Positions 18,051 to 26,882 of a stretch of DNA of 64,000 nucleotides are shown in pieces. This stretch comes from Oscillospiraceae bacterium. GTDB taxonomy: Bacteria; Bacillota; Clostridia; Oscillospirales; Acutalibacteraceae. Each line of letters opens with the position of its first letter. The first letter of the stretch is position 1. A program made the position numbers and the translations under genes. The notes under the pieces are model-generated. The model saw only the letters and a program-made list of their open reading frames with translations, ran no database searches and was not told where the DNA came from. The DNA is taken from the NCBI GenBank assembly GCA_015066635.1, contig SVOA01000004.1, positions 1 through 64,000 on the forward strand, in the 5' to 3' direction.

Positions 18051-19352
18051 TCAGACCGCATTAGGAAGAATTTTGCAGTCCTGTTTGATTTCGGATAACT
18101 CTGCGCTGCTGACAATTCCTCTTCTGCAGATACGGTCTGCAACTTTGTCGAGGAATTCACTGTTTGCGACAAGCATCTGTTTAACCTTGCGATAGCAGTG
18201 CTCAACCTCGATTGCTGCGGCGTTCTCCTGACGCTCCTTGAGCTTGTCGGAGTCATCGTAGCTGTTGCGGTGAAGGTCAAAGCCGAGTACGCAGTTATAC
18301 TCTATAAGATTGTTTGCACATCTGAAAGCACGCTTGAGGTCAGCGGGATTGCCGCTGTCGGGTTTGCCGAATTTCATATCAACAGCCGCCATACCGCCGA
18401 GGCTGACATAGATATCATTATATATCTTTTCGGTACCTACTCTGTTGTCGCAGCTTACAGAGGTAAAGCCGCCGTGCTTATCCTGACTGCTGTAAGCGGA
18501 TATGAAGGTTACGCTGCCGGGGTTTAAAAGCTCGGCTATTACCGTGTGGCCTGCTTCATGGTAGGCAATCTCTCTTGAGATAACATTTCTGACGCTGCTC
18601 TTTTCGGGAGAATATACCTGATTGAGCACGTCGATAGGGATATTATGTATGTTGTGAAGGCAGGCTTTCATAAAGTGGTCCATGGTTATTTCGTCGGAAC
18701 GTTCAAAGCCTGCATAAAGTCCCGCCTCGTTGATGATGGTTTCAAGCTCGGCGCATGAACGTCCGTCCATCATTTTTGCAACGGTTTCGGGATCAACCTT
18801 GCTGACAAACTTTTTGCTTTTCATGTAATGAGATACTATATTCAATGCATCCTCACCCGTGGGAGCCTCGATCTCAATTACACGGTCAAATCTGCCTGCA
18901 CGAAGCAGGGAGCCGGGCAGATTGTCAATATTGTTGGCAGTGGCAAGCACAAAGACGTCTTTACCCTTGATATTGTCAATACAGCTCTGTACGGTAACAT
19001 ATTCCTCGGCATCGGGGTGTCTCTCGTCGCCGTTTGCAAATTTGTCCATATCGTCAAGGAAAACTATGGAGGGTGCCGCCGCAACAGCGTCGGTAAAGGT
19101 TTTCCTTATTGATTTGATAAAGTCGCCGTTGGGCTTATCTTTACGGCAGGTATAGGCTCTGCGTCCGCTTTCCTTTATAATAACCGACGCCATGAGCGTT
19201 TTGCCGACTCCGGGCTCGCCGTGGAGAAGAAGTCCTCTCGGAACTGCAACACCGAGTGCCTTGTAGGGCTCAATGTTTGCAAGTATGTCGCTTATCTGAA
19301 TAAGCTCTTTTTTGATTGACTCATAACCGATAATTTTGTTGAATGCGTTCAT
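18051..19352 (-). CDS. FtsH-like AAA+ ATPase fused to M41-type zinc protease domain, lacking N-terminal TM segments
   Basis: ORF track starts at 19385; likely start ATG 19352 (MNAFNKIIGYESIKKEL) after an AAGGAG RBS. Walker A HGEPGVGKTLM, Walker B IVFLDDMD, LRAGRFDR, protease HEAGH and downstream GGMAAVDMKFG...NPADLKRA. Confidence 0.88.
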   Translation of the reverse strand: MNAFNKIIGYESIKKELIQISDILANIEPYKALGVAVPRGLLLHGEPGVGKTLMASVIIKESGRRAYTCRKDKPNGDFIKSIRKTFTDAVAAAPSIVFLDDMDKFANGDERHPDAEEYVTVQSCIDNIKGKDVFVLATANNIDNLPGSLLRAGRFDRVIEIEAPTGEDALNIVSHYMKSKKFVSKVDPETVAKMMDGRSCAELETIINEAGLYAGFERSDEITMDHFMKACLHNIHNIPIDVLNQVYSPEKSSVRNVISREIAYHEAGHTVIAELLNPGSVTFISAYSSQDKHGGFTSVSCDNRVGTEKIYNDIYVSLGGMAAVDMKFGKPDSGNPADLKRAFRCANNLIEYNCVLGFDLHRNSYDDSDKLKERQENAAAIEVEHCYRKVKQMLVANSEFLDKVADRICRRGIVSSAELSEIKQDCKILPNAV

Positions 19353-19558
19353 TTTTCTTTCTCCTTTTTTAAATTTCACTGTCATTATATTATTTTATAT
19401 GTACTGATTTCGGGACATTACCTCTGCGCTGTACCGCTTTTTCGGAACGCAGGCATATCCTTTTGACGTCAAATATATAATATCATACGGCGTGTCCCAA
19501 AATCAGTACATAACGGGAAAGCCCTTGAAAGAAATTCAAATCTCTTTACGATTATATC

Positions 19559-19587
19559 TTGACTTCGAGTGAAAATGAACTTATAAT
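19559..19587 (+). promoter_or_regulatory. Sigma-A-type promoter for pheST
   Basis: TTGACT (19559-19564), 17-nt spacer, TATAAT (19582-19587). Confidence 0.8.
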
Positions 19588-19596
19588 ACTTTATAA

Positions 19597-19830
19597 TAAT
19601 TGCGTTGAGCGGGTGTAAGTAAGTTCCCTGCGTTGCCTTTCAGAGAGTGCGCGGTCGGTGCAAGCGCACAGGTGCAGGTCAGCCGAATTTCAGCCCGGGA
19701 GCACTCTGCGAGAAACTAAGCAGAGCGTACGGCTGCGTTAAAGCCATACAGAGCGACGGTTTTAAAAACCGTAATTTGAGTGGTACCGCGGATTTTTTTC
19801 GCCTCATTGTTTAATGAGGCGATTTTTATT
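19597..19830 (+). promoter_or_regulatory. T-box riboswitch (tRNA-Phe specific) controlling pheST
   Basis: T-box core GAGTGGTACCGCG (19778-19790), intrinsic terminator CGCCTCATTGTTTAATGAGGCG + T-run (19800-19828), candidate specifier TTC (19689-19691) in GAATTTCAGC followed by a purine. Confidence 0.92.
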
Positions 19831-19844
19831 TTATGGAGGAAATT

Positions 19845-20894
19845 ATGAATAACGAGATTCTTGAGCTTAAACAAAGATTTGAGGATGAGCTCGCAAAGAT
19901 TGACGATTTGCAGGAGCTTGAAAACATCAGAGTTAATTATCTCGGCAAAAAAGGTCTGGTAACGGACCTGCTTAAAAGGATGTCAACCCTCTCGGCAGAG
20001 GAGAGAAAGACCTTCGGACAGAAGGTTAACGAGCTTAAAGGTATCGTAGGCGACAGAATTGTAAGCAGGACCGCAGAACTCAGGGATATGGCGATAAAGC
20101 AGGAAATAGAGAGGATGAAGGAATTTGATTTATCCGTGCCTGCAGACCTCGGCAGAGGCTCGTATCATCCCGTAACCCTTATTCAGAGACAGTGCGAAAA
20201 CGTTTTCAGAAGTATGGGTTTTACGATTGAAGATTATTCGGAAATAGTTACCGACTATGAGTGCTTTGAAGCGGTAAATATACCCAAGGACCATCCTGCG
20301 CGCGATATGCAGGATACCTTCTATCTTAACAACGGTCAGCTTCTCAAGTCGCACACCTCTGCGGCGCAGAACGCAATTCTCAGAAAATACGGCAAGTCCC
20401 TTGAAAACGGTGTGCCGATAAAGGCCATTTTCCCCGGCAGATGCTTCCGTAACGAAGCAACCGACGCCTGCCACGAAAATACCTTCTTCCAGATGGAAGG
20501 CATTATGGTCGATAAGGACATCTCGATTTCAAACCTTATCTATTTTATGAAGGCAATGCTCTCCGAGGTATTTCAGAAGGACATAAAGGTTCGTCTGCGT
20601 CCGGGCTTCTTCCCCTTCGTTGAACCCGGCTTTGAGCTTGACATAAGCTGTCTTATATGCGGCGGCGAAGGATGTCCGAGCTGTAAGCACAGCGGCTGGC
20701 TTGAGCTTTGCCCCTGCGGTATGATACATCCCGAGGTGCTCAGAATGGGCGGCATAGATCCCGAGAAATACACGGGCTTTGCTTTTGGACTCGGTCTTAC
20801 GAGACTTGTTATGATGAAATACGGTATTAAGGATATACGCGATCTGAATTCGGGCTCTCTTAAAGCTATGAGCCAGTTTACCGACGACGAATAA
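19845..20894 (+). CDS. pheS: Phenylalanyl-tRNA synthetase alpha subunit
   Basis: Start at 19845 preferred over 19833 (GGAGG lies at 19835-19839). HPARDMQDTFYL, FRNEATDACHENTFFQMEG, GFAFGLGLTRLVMMKYGI. Confidence 0.97.
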   Translation: MNNEILELKQRFEDELAKIDDLQELENIRVNYLGKKGLVTDLLKRMSTLSAEERKTFGQKVNELKGIVGDRIVSRTAELRDMAIKQEIERMKEFDLSVPADLGRGSYHPVTLIQRQCENVFRSMGFTIEDYSEIVTDYECFEAVNIPKDHPARDMQDTFYLNNGQLLKSHTSAAQNAILRKYGKSLENGVPIKAIFPGRCFRNEATDACHENTFFQMEGIMVDKDISISNLIYFMKAMLSEVFQKDIKVRLRPGFFPFVEPGFELDISCLICGGEGCPSCKHSGWLELCPCGMIHPEVLRMGGIDPEKYTGFAFGLGLTRLVMMKYGIKDIRDLNSGSLKAMSQFTDDE

Positions 20895-20912
20895 GAGAGG
20901 GGAGGAAGTAAA

Positions 20913-23279
20913 ATGTTTTTATCAATGAATTGGATTCAGGACTTCGTTGACTTATCGGGTCTGGATTTGGTTGAGTTAATAAATCAGTTTTCTCTTTCGA
21001 CGGCCGAGGTCGAAAATGAAATTTTCTTTAAGGGCTCGGACATAAGCGGCGTAGTCGTCGCCGAAATCAAGTCGGTTGAGCAGCATCCCGACTCGCAGAA
21101 ACTTCATCTGCTCAAGGTTGATGCAGGTGAGGGCGAGCTTATTGATATAGTATGCGGCGCACCCAATGTCAGAGCAGGTATGAAAACCGCTCTTGCAAAG
21201 GTCGGTGCAAAGGTCGGCGAAAACGAAATCAAGCCCTGCCCGATAGCGGGACAGATGAGCTACGGTATGTGCTGCAGTGAGAAGGAGCTCGGTATAAGCG
21301 ACGACCACAGCGGCATTATGGAAATTACCGATAATATTCCCAACGGAACAGACATAAAGAGCGTTTATGCGGTTGACGACATAATCTTTGAGGTTGACAA
21401 CAAGTCGCTTACAAACCGCCCCGACCTCTGGGGACATTACGGTATTGCACGCGAATTCGCGGCGCTTGCAGGCAGAGAATTAAAGCCTCTTGATACCATC
21501 AACGTAAAGGAATACGATAATCTGCCAAAGGTTGATATGAAAATTCTCGACCCGCTTTGTCAGAGATATTCCTGTATGCAGGTTGACAATATCACAAGGA
21601 GCATTTCTCCCGTTGATATGAGAATCAGGCTTTATTACTGCGGTATGAGAGCAATAAACTTCCTTGCCGACCTTACAAACTATTTAATGCTTGAAATGGG
21701 ACAGCCTATGCACGCATTTGACTCGCGCAAGGTTGAAAAAATCAGAATCAAGCGTTACGACAAGCCTTTTACGTTTACAACGCTTGACGGCGTTGAGAGA
21801 AATATTGACGAGAATACCCTTATGATATGCAACGGCGAAACGCCTGTTGCAATAGCGGGTATTATGGGCGGACTTGACAGCGAAATCGTTGACGACACAA
21901 CAACTCTTACTCTCGAGTCGGCAACATTTGACGCGGTTTCAATACGCAAGTCAACGGTAAGACTCGGGCACAGAACAGACGCATCAATGCGCTATGAGAA
22001 GTGCCTTGACCCCGAAATGACCGACACGGCAATAGCGAGATTTGTCAAGCTTCTTATGCAGTACGACGCAGGGGCAAAGGTCGTTTCCTCGCTTACCGAC
22101 GAATACGCCTTCCGTTACGGCGCTGTCAATCTTGAATTCGACAAGGCTTATGTTGACAGATATACGGGAATTGACATTCCCAACGATACTATTATAAAGA
22201 CGCTTCGTTCACTTGGCTTCAAGGCTGAGGTCGAAAATGACAGCTTCAGGGTTACCGTTCCTTCGTGGAGAGCGACCAAGGACGTTACAATGAAGGCGGA
22301 CATCATTGAGGAAATTACCCGTATTTACGGCTACGATAACTTTGACGTTCACACTACCTCGGCGCCGCTTTATCCCGTAAGACTTTATACCGAGAAGGTA
22401 GTTGAGGAAAAAATCAAGGACCTGCTTGTAAAGCGCTTTTCACTTCACGAGCTTCACAGCTACATCTGGCTGTATCATGACGAATTAAAAGACCTCGGCA
22501 TTGAGGCGGACAGCGACATTTCCCTTGTTGACGCGTCCAACCCTAATATCGAGAAAATCAGAAAGTCTATGATTCCCACTCAGCTTTGTCAGATAAAGAC
22601 CAACGCTTCATACGCTCCGTCCTTCGGTATTTTTGAGATAGGCAGAGTAGTAGAGGGGATGAAAGAGGACGGACTTTGCAACGAGAGAAAGAAGCTTGCA
22701 ATTACTCTTTTCTCAAAGACAAAGAACGTTCAGGAGCTTTATTTTAAGCTTCGCGACATTCTTGAGGTAATGGCTGACGACTTAAAGCATAAGGAAATAA
22801 GCTTTGAAAAGAAGGAAGCAAAGCACAATTATCAGCATCCGAGAAACTTCAACGCCGTTATCTGCGACGGCAGGGAAATCGGCGAAATCGGAATTCTGCA
22901 CCCTGCGGTTTTAAAGGAAATCGATAAAAAGGCGGCGGTTGTCTTTGCAGAGATTGATGTTAAGAACTTTGCCGAAATTGATAACGCTTCGGTAGAATAT
23001 GCCGAGCCGTCAAAGTTCCCGTCAATCGAGGTTGACCTCTCGTTTATCTCCGACAGATTTGCGCCTATAGCAAAGGCCATCGAGGAGGCAAAGAGCGCTC
23101 TTATCAGAAATATCGAGGTAACGGATATTTATGAGGGCGAGGGCAACGGCGAGAAGTCCATTACGACAAGAATTACCTTTGCTCACTCGGAGCGTACCCT
23201 CAAGAGGGAGGAAGTTCAGGTAATAGTTGACGGCATTATCGACGCACTTGAAAAGAAGGGCATAATGCTCAAACGGTAA
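20913..23279 (+). CDS. pheT: Phenylalanyl-tRNA synthetase beta subunit
   Basis: 788 aa; N-terminal MFLSMNWIQDFVDLSGLDLVELINQFSLSTAEVE, tRNA-binding domain, C-terminal anticodon-binding FDX-ACB-like region. Confidence 0.97.
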   Translation: MFLSMNWIQDFVDLSGLDLVELINQFSLSTAEVENEIFFKGSDISGVVVAEIKSVEQHPDSQKLHLLKVDAGEGELIDIVCGAPNVRAGMKTALAKVGAKVGENEIKPCPIAGQMSYGMCCSEKELGISDDHSGIMEITDNIPNGTDIKSVYAVDDIIFEVDNKSLTNRPDLWGHYGIAREFAALAGRELKPLDTINVKEYDNLPKVDMKILDPLCQRYSCMQVDNITRSISPVDMRIRLYYCGMRAINFLADLTNYLMLEMGQPMHAFDSRKVEKIRIKRYDKPFTFTTLDGVERNIDENTLMICNGETPVAIAGIMGGLDSEIVDDTTTLTLESATFDAVSIRKSTVRLGHRTDASMRYEKCLDPEMTDTAIARFVKLLMQYDAGAKVVSSLTDEYAFRYGAVNLEFDKAYVDRYTGIDIPNDTIIKTLRSLGFKAEVENDSFRVTVPSWRATKDVTMKADIIEEITRIYGYDNFDVHTTSAPLYPVRLYTEKVVEEKIKDLLVKRFSLHELHSYIWLYHDELKDLGIEADSDISLVDASNPNIEKIRKSMIPTQLCQIKTNASYAPSFGIFEIGRVVEGMKEDGLCNERKKLAITLFSKTKNVQELYFKLRDILEVMADDLKHKEISFEKKEAKHNYQHPRNFNAVICDGREIGEIGILHPAVLKEIDKKAAVVFAEIDVKNFAEIDNASVEYAEPSKFPSIEVDLSFISDRFAPIAKAIEEAKSALIRNIEVTDIYEGEGNGEKSITTRITFAHSERTLKREEVQVIVDGIIDALEKKGIMLKR

Positions 23280-23292
23280 GTATTTATACATT

Positions 23293-23326
23293 AAAAACAC
23301 CCTCAGGTTTAACCTGAGGGTGTTTT
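23293..23326 (+). terminator. Intrinsic terminator after pheT
   Basis: AAAACACCCTCAGGTTTAACCTGAGGGTGTTTT. Confidence 0.9.
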
Positions 23327-23489
23327 ATTTGTCCTTTTATCAATGCGTTTCAAATGCAATTTATTATTAAAACAGTAAAAACTTCTTCATTATTATAAGA
23401 CAATTAAATAATATCAATGTCAATTACTTAAATTTGCGGTAAAAAAACCGAGGGAGTGTATCCTTCGGTCTTTTTTACGGTTTTAAAAA

Positions 23490-23939
23490 CTACGGCGTAT
23501 TTATCAATTCATCCGTGATTTTTGCAGCAAAATATACCAGCTCCGCACAGGGACGCTTTTTATAGAATTCGGGAGTCCTCGCTTCTGGAACGCTGCCCGA
23601 AGAAGCATCGGTTCCCGCTAAAAGTTCACGGCAAATAATTGAGCCGTTTTCCTCACGGAAACGCCTTGCAAATTCCTGAATAAGCGCATAGTGTTCTTTC
23701 TTTGCCTGCGGATTGGCGGGATCGGCATATCCCTTTGCGAGTCCTAAAACCATCAGTGCACCGCTTATGGCACCGCAGACTTCTCTCATTCTGCCCATGC
23801 CTCCGCCGAAGGAACTCGAGATTTTTGCCGCGGTTTCTTTGTCAAATTCCGTGACATCTTCAAATGCACACAAAACTGCCTGAGAACAGTTGTACCCTTC
23901 GGTAAACAGCGTCTTTGCTTTATCTGCATGATTTGCCAT
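23490..23939 (-). CDS. C_GCAxxG_C_C family probable redox protein
   Basis: 149 aa; GYNCSQAVLCAFEDV, SSFGGGMGRMREVCGAISGALMVLG. Confidence 0.9.
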   Translation of the reverse strand: MANHADKAKTLFTEGYNCSQAVLCAFEDVTEFDKETAAKISSSFGGGMGRMREVCGAISGALMVLGLAKGYADPANPQAKKEHYALIQEFARRFREENGSIICRELLAGTDASSGSVPEARTPEFYKKRPCAELVYFAAKITDELINTP

Positions 23940-24211
23940 TTTTTATCATCTCCGCCTTAATTATATATCATTTATGCATTTCGTTTCAAGTGCAAAACAC
24001 AGCAAAAAAAATCAAATTTTTTAAATCATAAATAAAAAATGAATCTTTCTGTTCACAACCTGAAACCCGTTCAGACACATATCATTTTCAACGCTTTTAA
24101 ATTAGTCTATTATGGAACTGAAAGAAATTCAAAGGACGGCAAGACCATATTTGAAATTTGCCCCGGAATTTGACATTTAATAATGGCAGAAAAATGAAAG
24201 AGGTGTTAAAA

Positions 24212-24937
24212 ATGAAAAAAACAGTTACGGAGTTTTTTGATAAAGTTACGGCGTTTATCGTTATTGTGACGGCGTTTGTACTTATTTACAACGCAATAGC
24301 CCGTTCGCCCGAAATGGAGGATAAAAACCTTCCTGAGATTAAGCTGACGTCAATCGTGTCGGTTCTCAGTACGGCTGACAGGGACGAGTATGAGTCTGAA
24401 GCGCCTGAGTATGAAACGGATGATGACTGGGCAGAAACTGTTGAATTCTTTCTTGATGAGAATATCTGGAATAACGCCGACTATGACACTCGTGTTGAGT
24501 ACTGCAAAAAGATGATTAAAATTGAGAAAAAAAGACTGGGAATTAAGAAAATTATCATTTTCAAGGCGGAATCCGGACTGGCGGCGGAAGGTATGCTCGG
24601 ATATTACAGTGACACCAAAAGCAAAATTGCTATTGACAGAGACAAGATAATGGTTTATTCGGGCGATATCATATTGAATGCCGTTTGTCATGAATGCCGT
24701 CACGCATGGCAGCATCGGCTTGTTGAAGAAAGGTTCTTGTATGTGATTTCCGACCCCGAAAAATATGAAACAGGCAAGCGTTATGCAGAGGAATTTGACA
24801 ATTATGTTTCGCTTACTGAGGATTACGATATCTACTATAATCAGGAAGTCGAAGTAGACGCGCGATTTTATGCCGAGGCGGAGGTAAATCACTGGAGGGT
24901 GTACCGTTATGCCGTAAAAAACCAAACTTATAATTAA
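24212..24937 (+). CDS. Membrane-anchored protein with HExxH zincin-like motif
   Basis: ORF track starts at 24158; preferred start 24212 (MKKTVTEFFDKVTAFIVIVTAFVLIYNAIARS). Motif NAVCHECRHAWQHRLVEE followed by an acidic EVEVDARFYAEAEV segment. Confidence 0.75.
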   Translation: MKKTVTEFFDKVTAFIVIVTAFVLIYNAIARSPEMEDKNLPEIKLTSIVSVLSTADRDEYESEAPEYETDDDWAETVEFFLDENIWNNADYDTRVEYCKKMIKIEKKRLGIKKIIIFKAESGLAAEGMLGYYSDTKSKIAIDRDKIMVYSGDIILNAVCHECRHAWQHRLVEERFLYVISDPEKYETGKRYAEEFDNYVSLTEDYDIYYNQEVEVDARFYAEAEVNHWRVYRYAVKNQTYN

Positions 24938-25022
24938 CCGTCGAACCGACAATAAGATTATGTTAACAGGCAGGCAACTGCTGTTTATATATATTAAATT
25001 TAAAAAGGGAGGAAAAATCGTT

Positions 25023-25541
25023 ATGAATGCAGAGGAAAAAAAGGCTGTTATTCACAGACTCGAAAAAAGGAAAAGAAATTTCCGCTTTTTTACGTTCTTT
25101 ATCTATCTCTTAATAAAGGGACGGCTTGACTCGAAACGACAAGGAGCTGTTGACCTCGAAATCAGACGCTACAAAGCACGTCTTAAGAAATTCTTTGAGC
25201 AGGAGTTCAGAAATCTTAGCAAAGAGATTCAGCCCTCAATCGCATCTATTGAGCAGATGCAGAAGGCAGATATCGGTCAAGACGTAAGAAAGCAATCAAG
25301 ACTTAACCTTAAGCTCAAAGCTGAGACCTCGTTTGTTGATACAGCGACAAATGTTGTTATACGTCTTTGTCTCGACGCTTATGAGTACACAGACAGGTGC
25401 GTCCTTAAGTATCTACGTTATGCGGATGCTTCTCATCCGGGAATTGAGGAGGTAACCTACGACGAGCTTTATGACAATTTTATCAATAATTTCAAGGAGG
25501 TAACAATCAACTATGAAGAAGATGCGCAGGCATCAGCCTAA
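25023..25541 (+). CDS. Basic, probably helical protein of unknown function
   Basis: Preferred start 25023 (MNAEEKKAVIHRLEKRKRNFRFFTFF) after GGGAGGAAAAATCGTT; the track start 24960 is upstream. Confidence 0.7.
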   Translation: MNAEEKKAVIHRLEKRKRNFRFFTFFIYLLIKGRLDSKRQGAVDLEIRRYKARLKKFFEQEFRNLSKEIQPSIASIEQMQKADIGQDVRKQSRLNLKLKAETSFVDTATNVVIRLCLDAYEYTDRCVLKYLRYADASHPGIEEVTYDELYDNFINNFKEVTINYEEDAQASA

Positions 25542-25929
25542 AAAGATTAAGAAAAACCGCAATCGCGAGGATTACAAAGAAGTAACGGCTGACTTTAATC
25601 TTAATAATTATTGCACCACTCAGCTTTACGGTTTGACAGCCGCAGACTACGGCTTCTCAAATGAGTATGCCGATGCACAGCAGAATCAGGATGAATATGA
25701 TTCTGAATTTATCAACAAAGCAAAGCCCGATCCCTATTGCGGCAACGCACTTGACGGTTACTACGGTATCTTATCATTGCTTGAACAGGATGAGGCAAAC
25801 TGTCAGACCGCAAGTCACGATTATACAGCCCACATAATAGAACAGCTCGCTCACAGAGACATCTTTGTTTCTCGCGTAGTCAATGAGATGCTTGAGGTCA
25901 ATGAGGCGTTTATGGAGGATTTCGTATGA
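25513..25929 (+). CDS. Small protein of unknown function
   Basis: 138 aa; MKKMRRHQPKKIKKNRNREDYKEVTADFNLNNYCTTQLYGLTAADYGFSNEY; overlaps its neighbour by 29 nt and the next gene by 4 nt. Confidence 0.7.
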   Translation: MKKMRRHQPKKIKKNRNREDYKEVTADFNLNNYCTTQLYGLTAADYGFSNEYADAQQNQDEYDSEFINKAKPDPYCGNALDGYYGILSLLEQDEANCQTASHDYTAHIIEQLAHRDIFVSRVVNEMLEVNEAFMEDFV

Positions 25930-26864
25930 TGTTAAGTAAGTTGTTTAGCCGTAAGAATAATGAGGTTATCGCTAAATACGATAATAATAAAGTTGCGGCA
26001 ACGATTGGTAAAAATACAGAGGACTTTATTAAGAATCTCACGCCCTGGTTTTTGCGCAACAGACCGAAGCTTGCCATTATTTTGGCGGCTGTGCTCATGG
26101 ATGCGGTAACCACATACGTTACATTCGTAATGAAGTTGTCAATGTCGCCCGTCTTGATATTTGTCCTGACTGCCTCGGTTGCTTTTTTGAGCAACGTTCC
26201 CATGGAGTTCGCGGGATTGCATTTAAGAGACTATGAGGCAAGACATAAAAAGATTGATATGGTGTTATTTATCAGCATAATCGCAGGGTTCGTTGTCCTT
26301 CAGATTCCAATGGTGATTATCAAATTTGCAGTGGCCCCGGACATTTTAGGACTCGGCATGTCACTCGCGGGAGATGTTGAGTATTCTGATAACGACAAAA
26401 TGCTTATGACAGGAGTTGCGCTTCTTATGTCAGTAGAACCTGTTGTTTCTACACTTGTTTGCTTCTCAATAGGATACAAATCTGAGGAAGACCCGATAAG
26501 GAAAAAGAAGATAGCAAAGATATTGGCGACTAATGCTAATTATACCGGCGTCCGTATTCCCATGAAAGCAGCGGAAATAGAAAACGGCTATGTCAACGAA
26601 CAGGAACTTAAGGGGTATGACCGCGCAAAGAAAATTGCGCATTCTAAAAAGATTGCAACAAGGGAAGTCCTCAACAAGATTAAGTTCCGTAAAAAGCTCG
26701 CAGAGGAAGGAAATTTTACTCCCGATGATCAGAACGACCTTTACAACGAGTGCGACAAAGTAGTTGATGAGTTCAAACAGCAGAGAATGAAGGTTACGGC
26801 AGAGGAGGCACTCGTTGCACTTCAGCATGATAACAACTCATTTGCCGACACTTCTGACTCGTAA
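25926..26864 (+). CDS. Multi-pass membrane protein of unknown function
   Basis: 312 aa, about 4 TM segments (LAIILAAVLMDAVTTYVTFVM, VLIFVLTASVAFLSNV, MVLFISIIAGFVVLQIPMVIIKFAV, MLMTGVALLMSVEPVVSTLVCFSIGY) and a charged cytoplasmic tail. Confidence 0.8.
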   Translation: MMLSKLFSRKNNEVIAKYDNNKVAATIGKNTEDFIKNLTPWFLRNRPKLAIILAAVLMDAVTTYVTFVMKLSMSPVLIFVLTASVAFLSNVPMEFAGLHLRDYEARHKKIDMVLFISIIAGFVVLQIPMVIIKFAVAPDILGLGMSLAGDVEYSDNDKMLMTGVALLMSVEPVVSTLVCFSIGYKSEEDPIRKKKIAKILATNANYTGVRIPMKAAEIENGYVNEQELKGYDRAKKIAHSKKIATREVLNKIKFRKKLAEEGNFTPDDQNDLYNECDKVVDEFKQQRMKVTAEEALVALQHDNNSFADTSDS

Positions 26865-26882
26865 TTTCGAAAGGAGAAAAAT

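Noticed and set aside
19526-24133. 15-nt repeat TGAAAGAAATTCAAA at 19526-19540 and 24119-24133
   Set aside because: Short, AT-rich and present only twice; could be chance, with no structural context that supports a site-specific recombination end.
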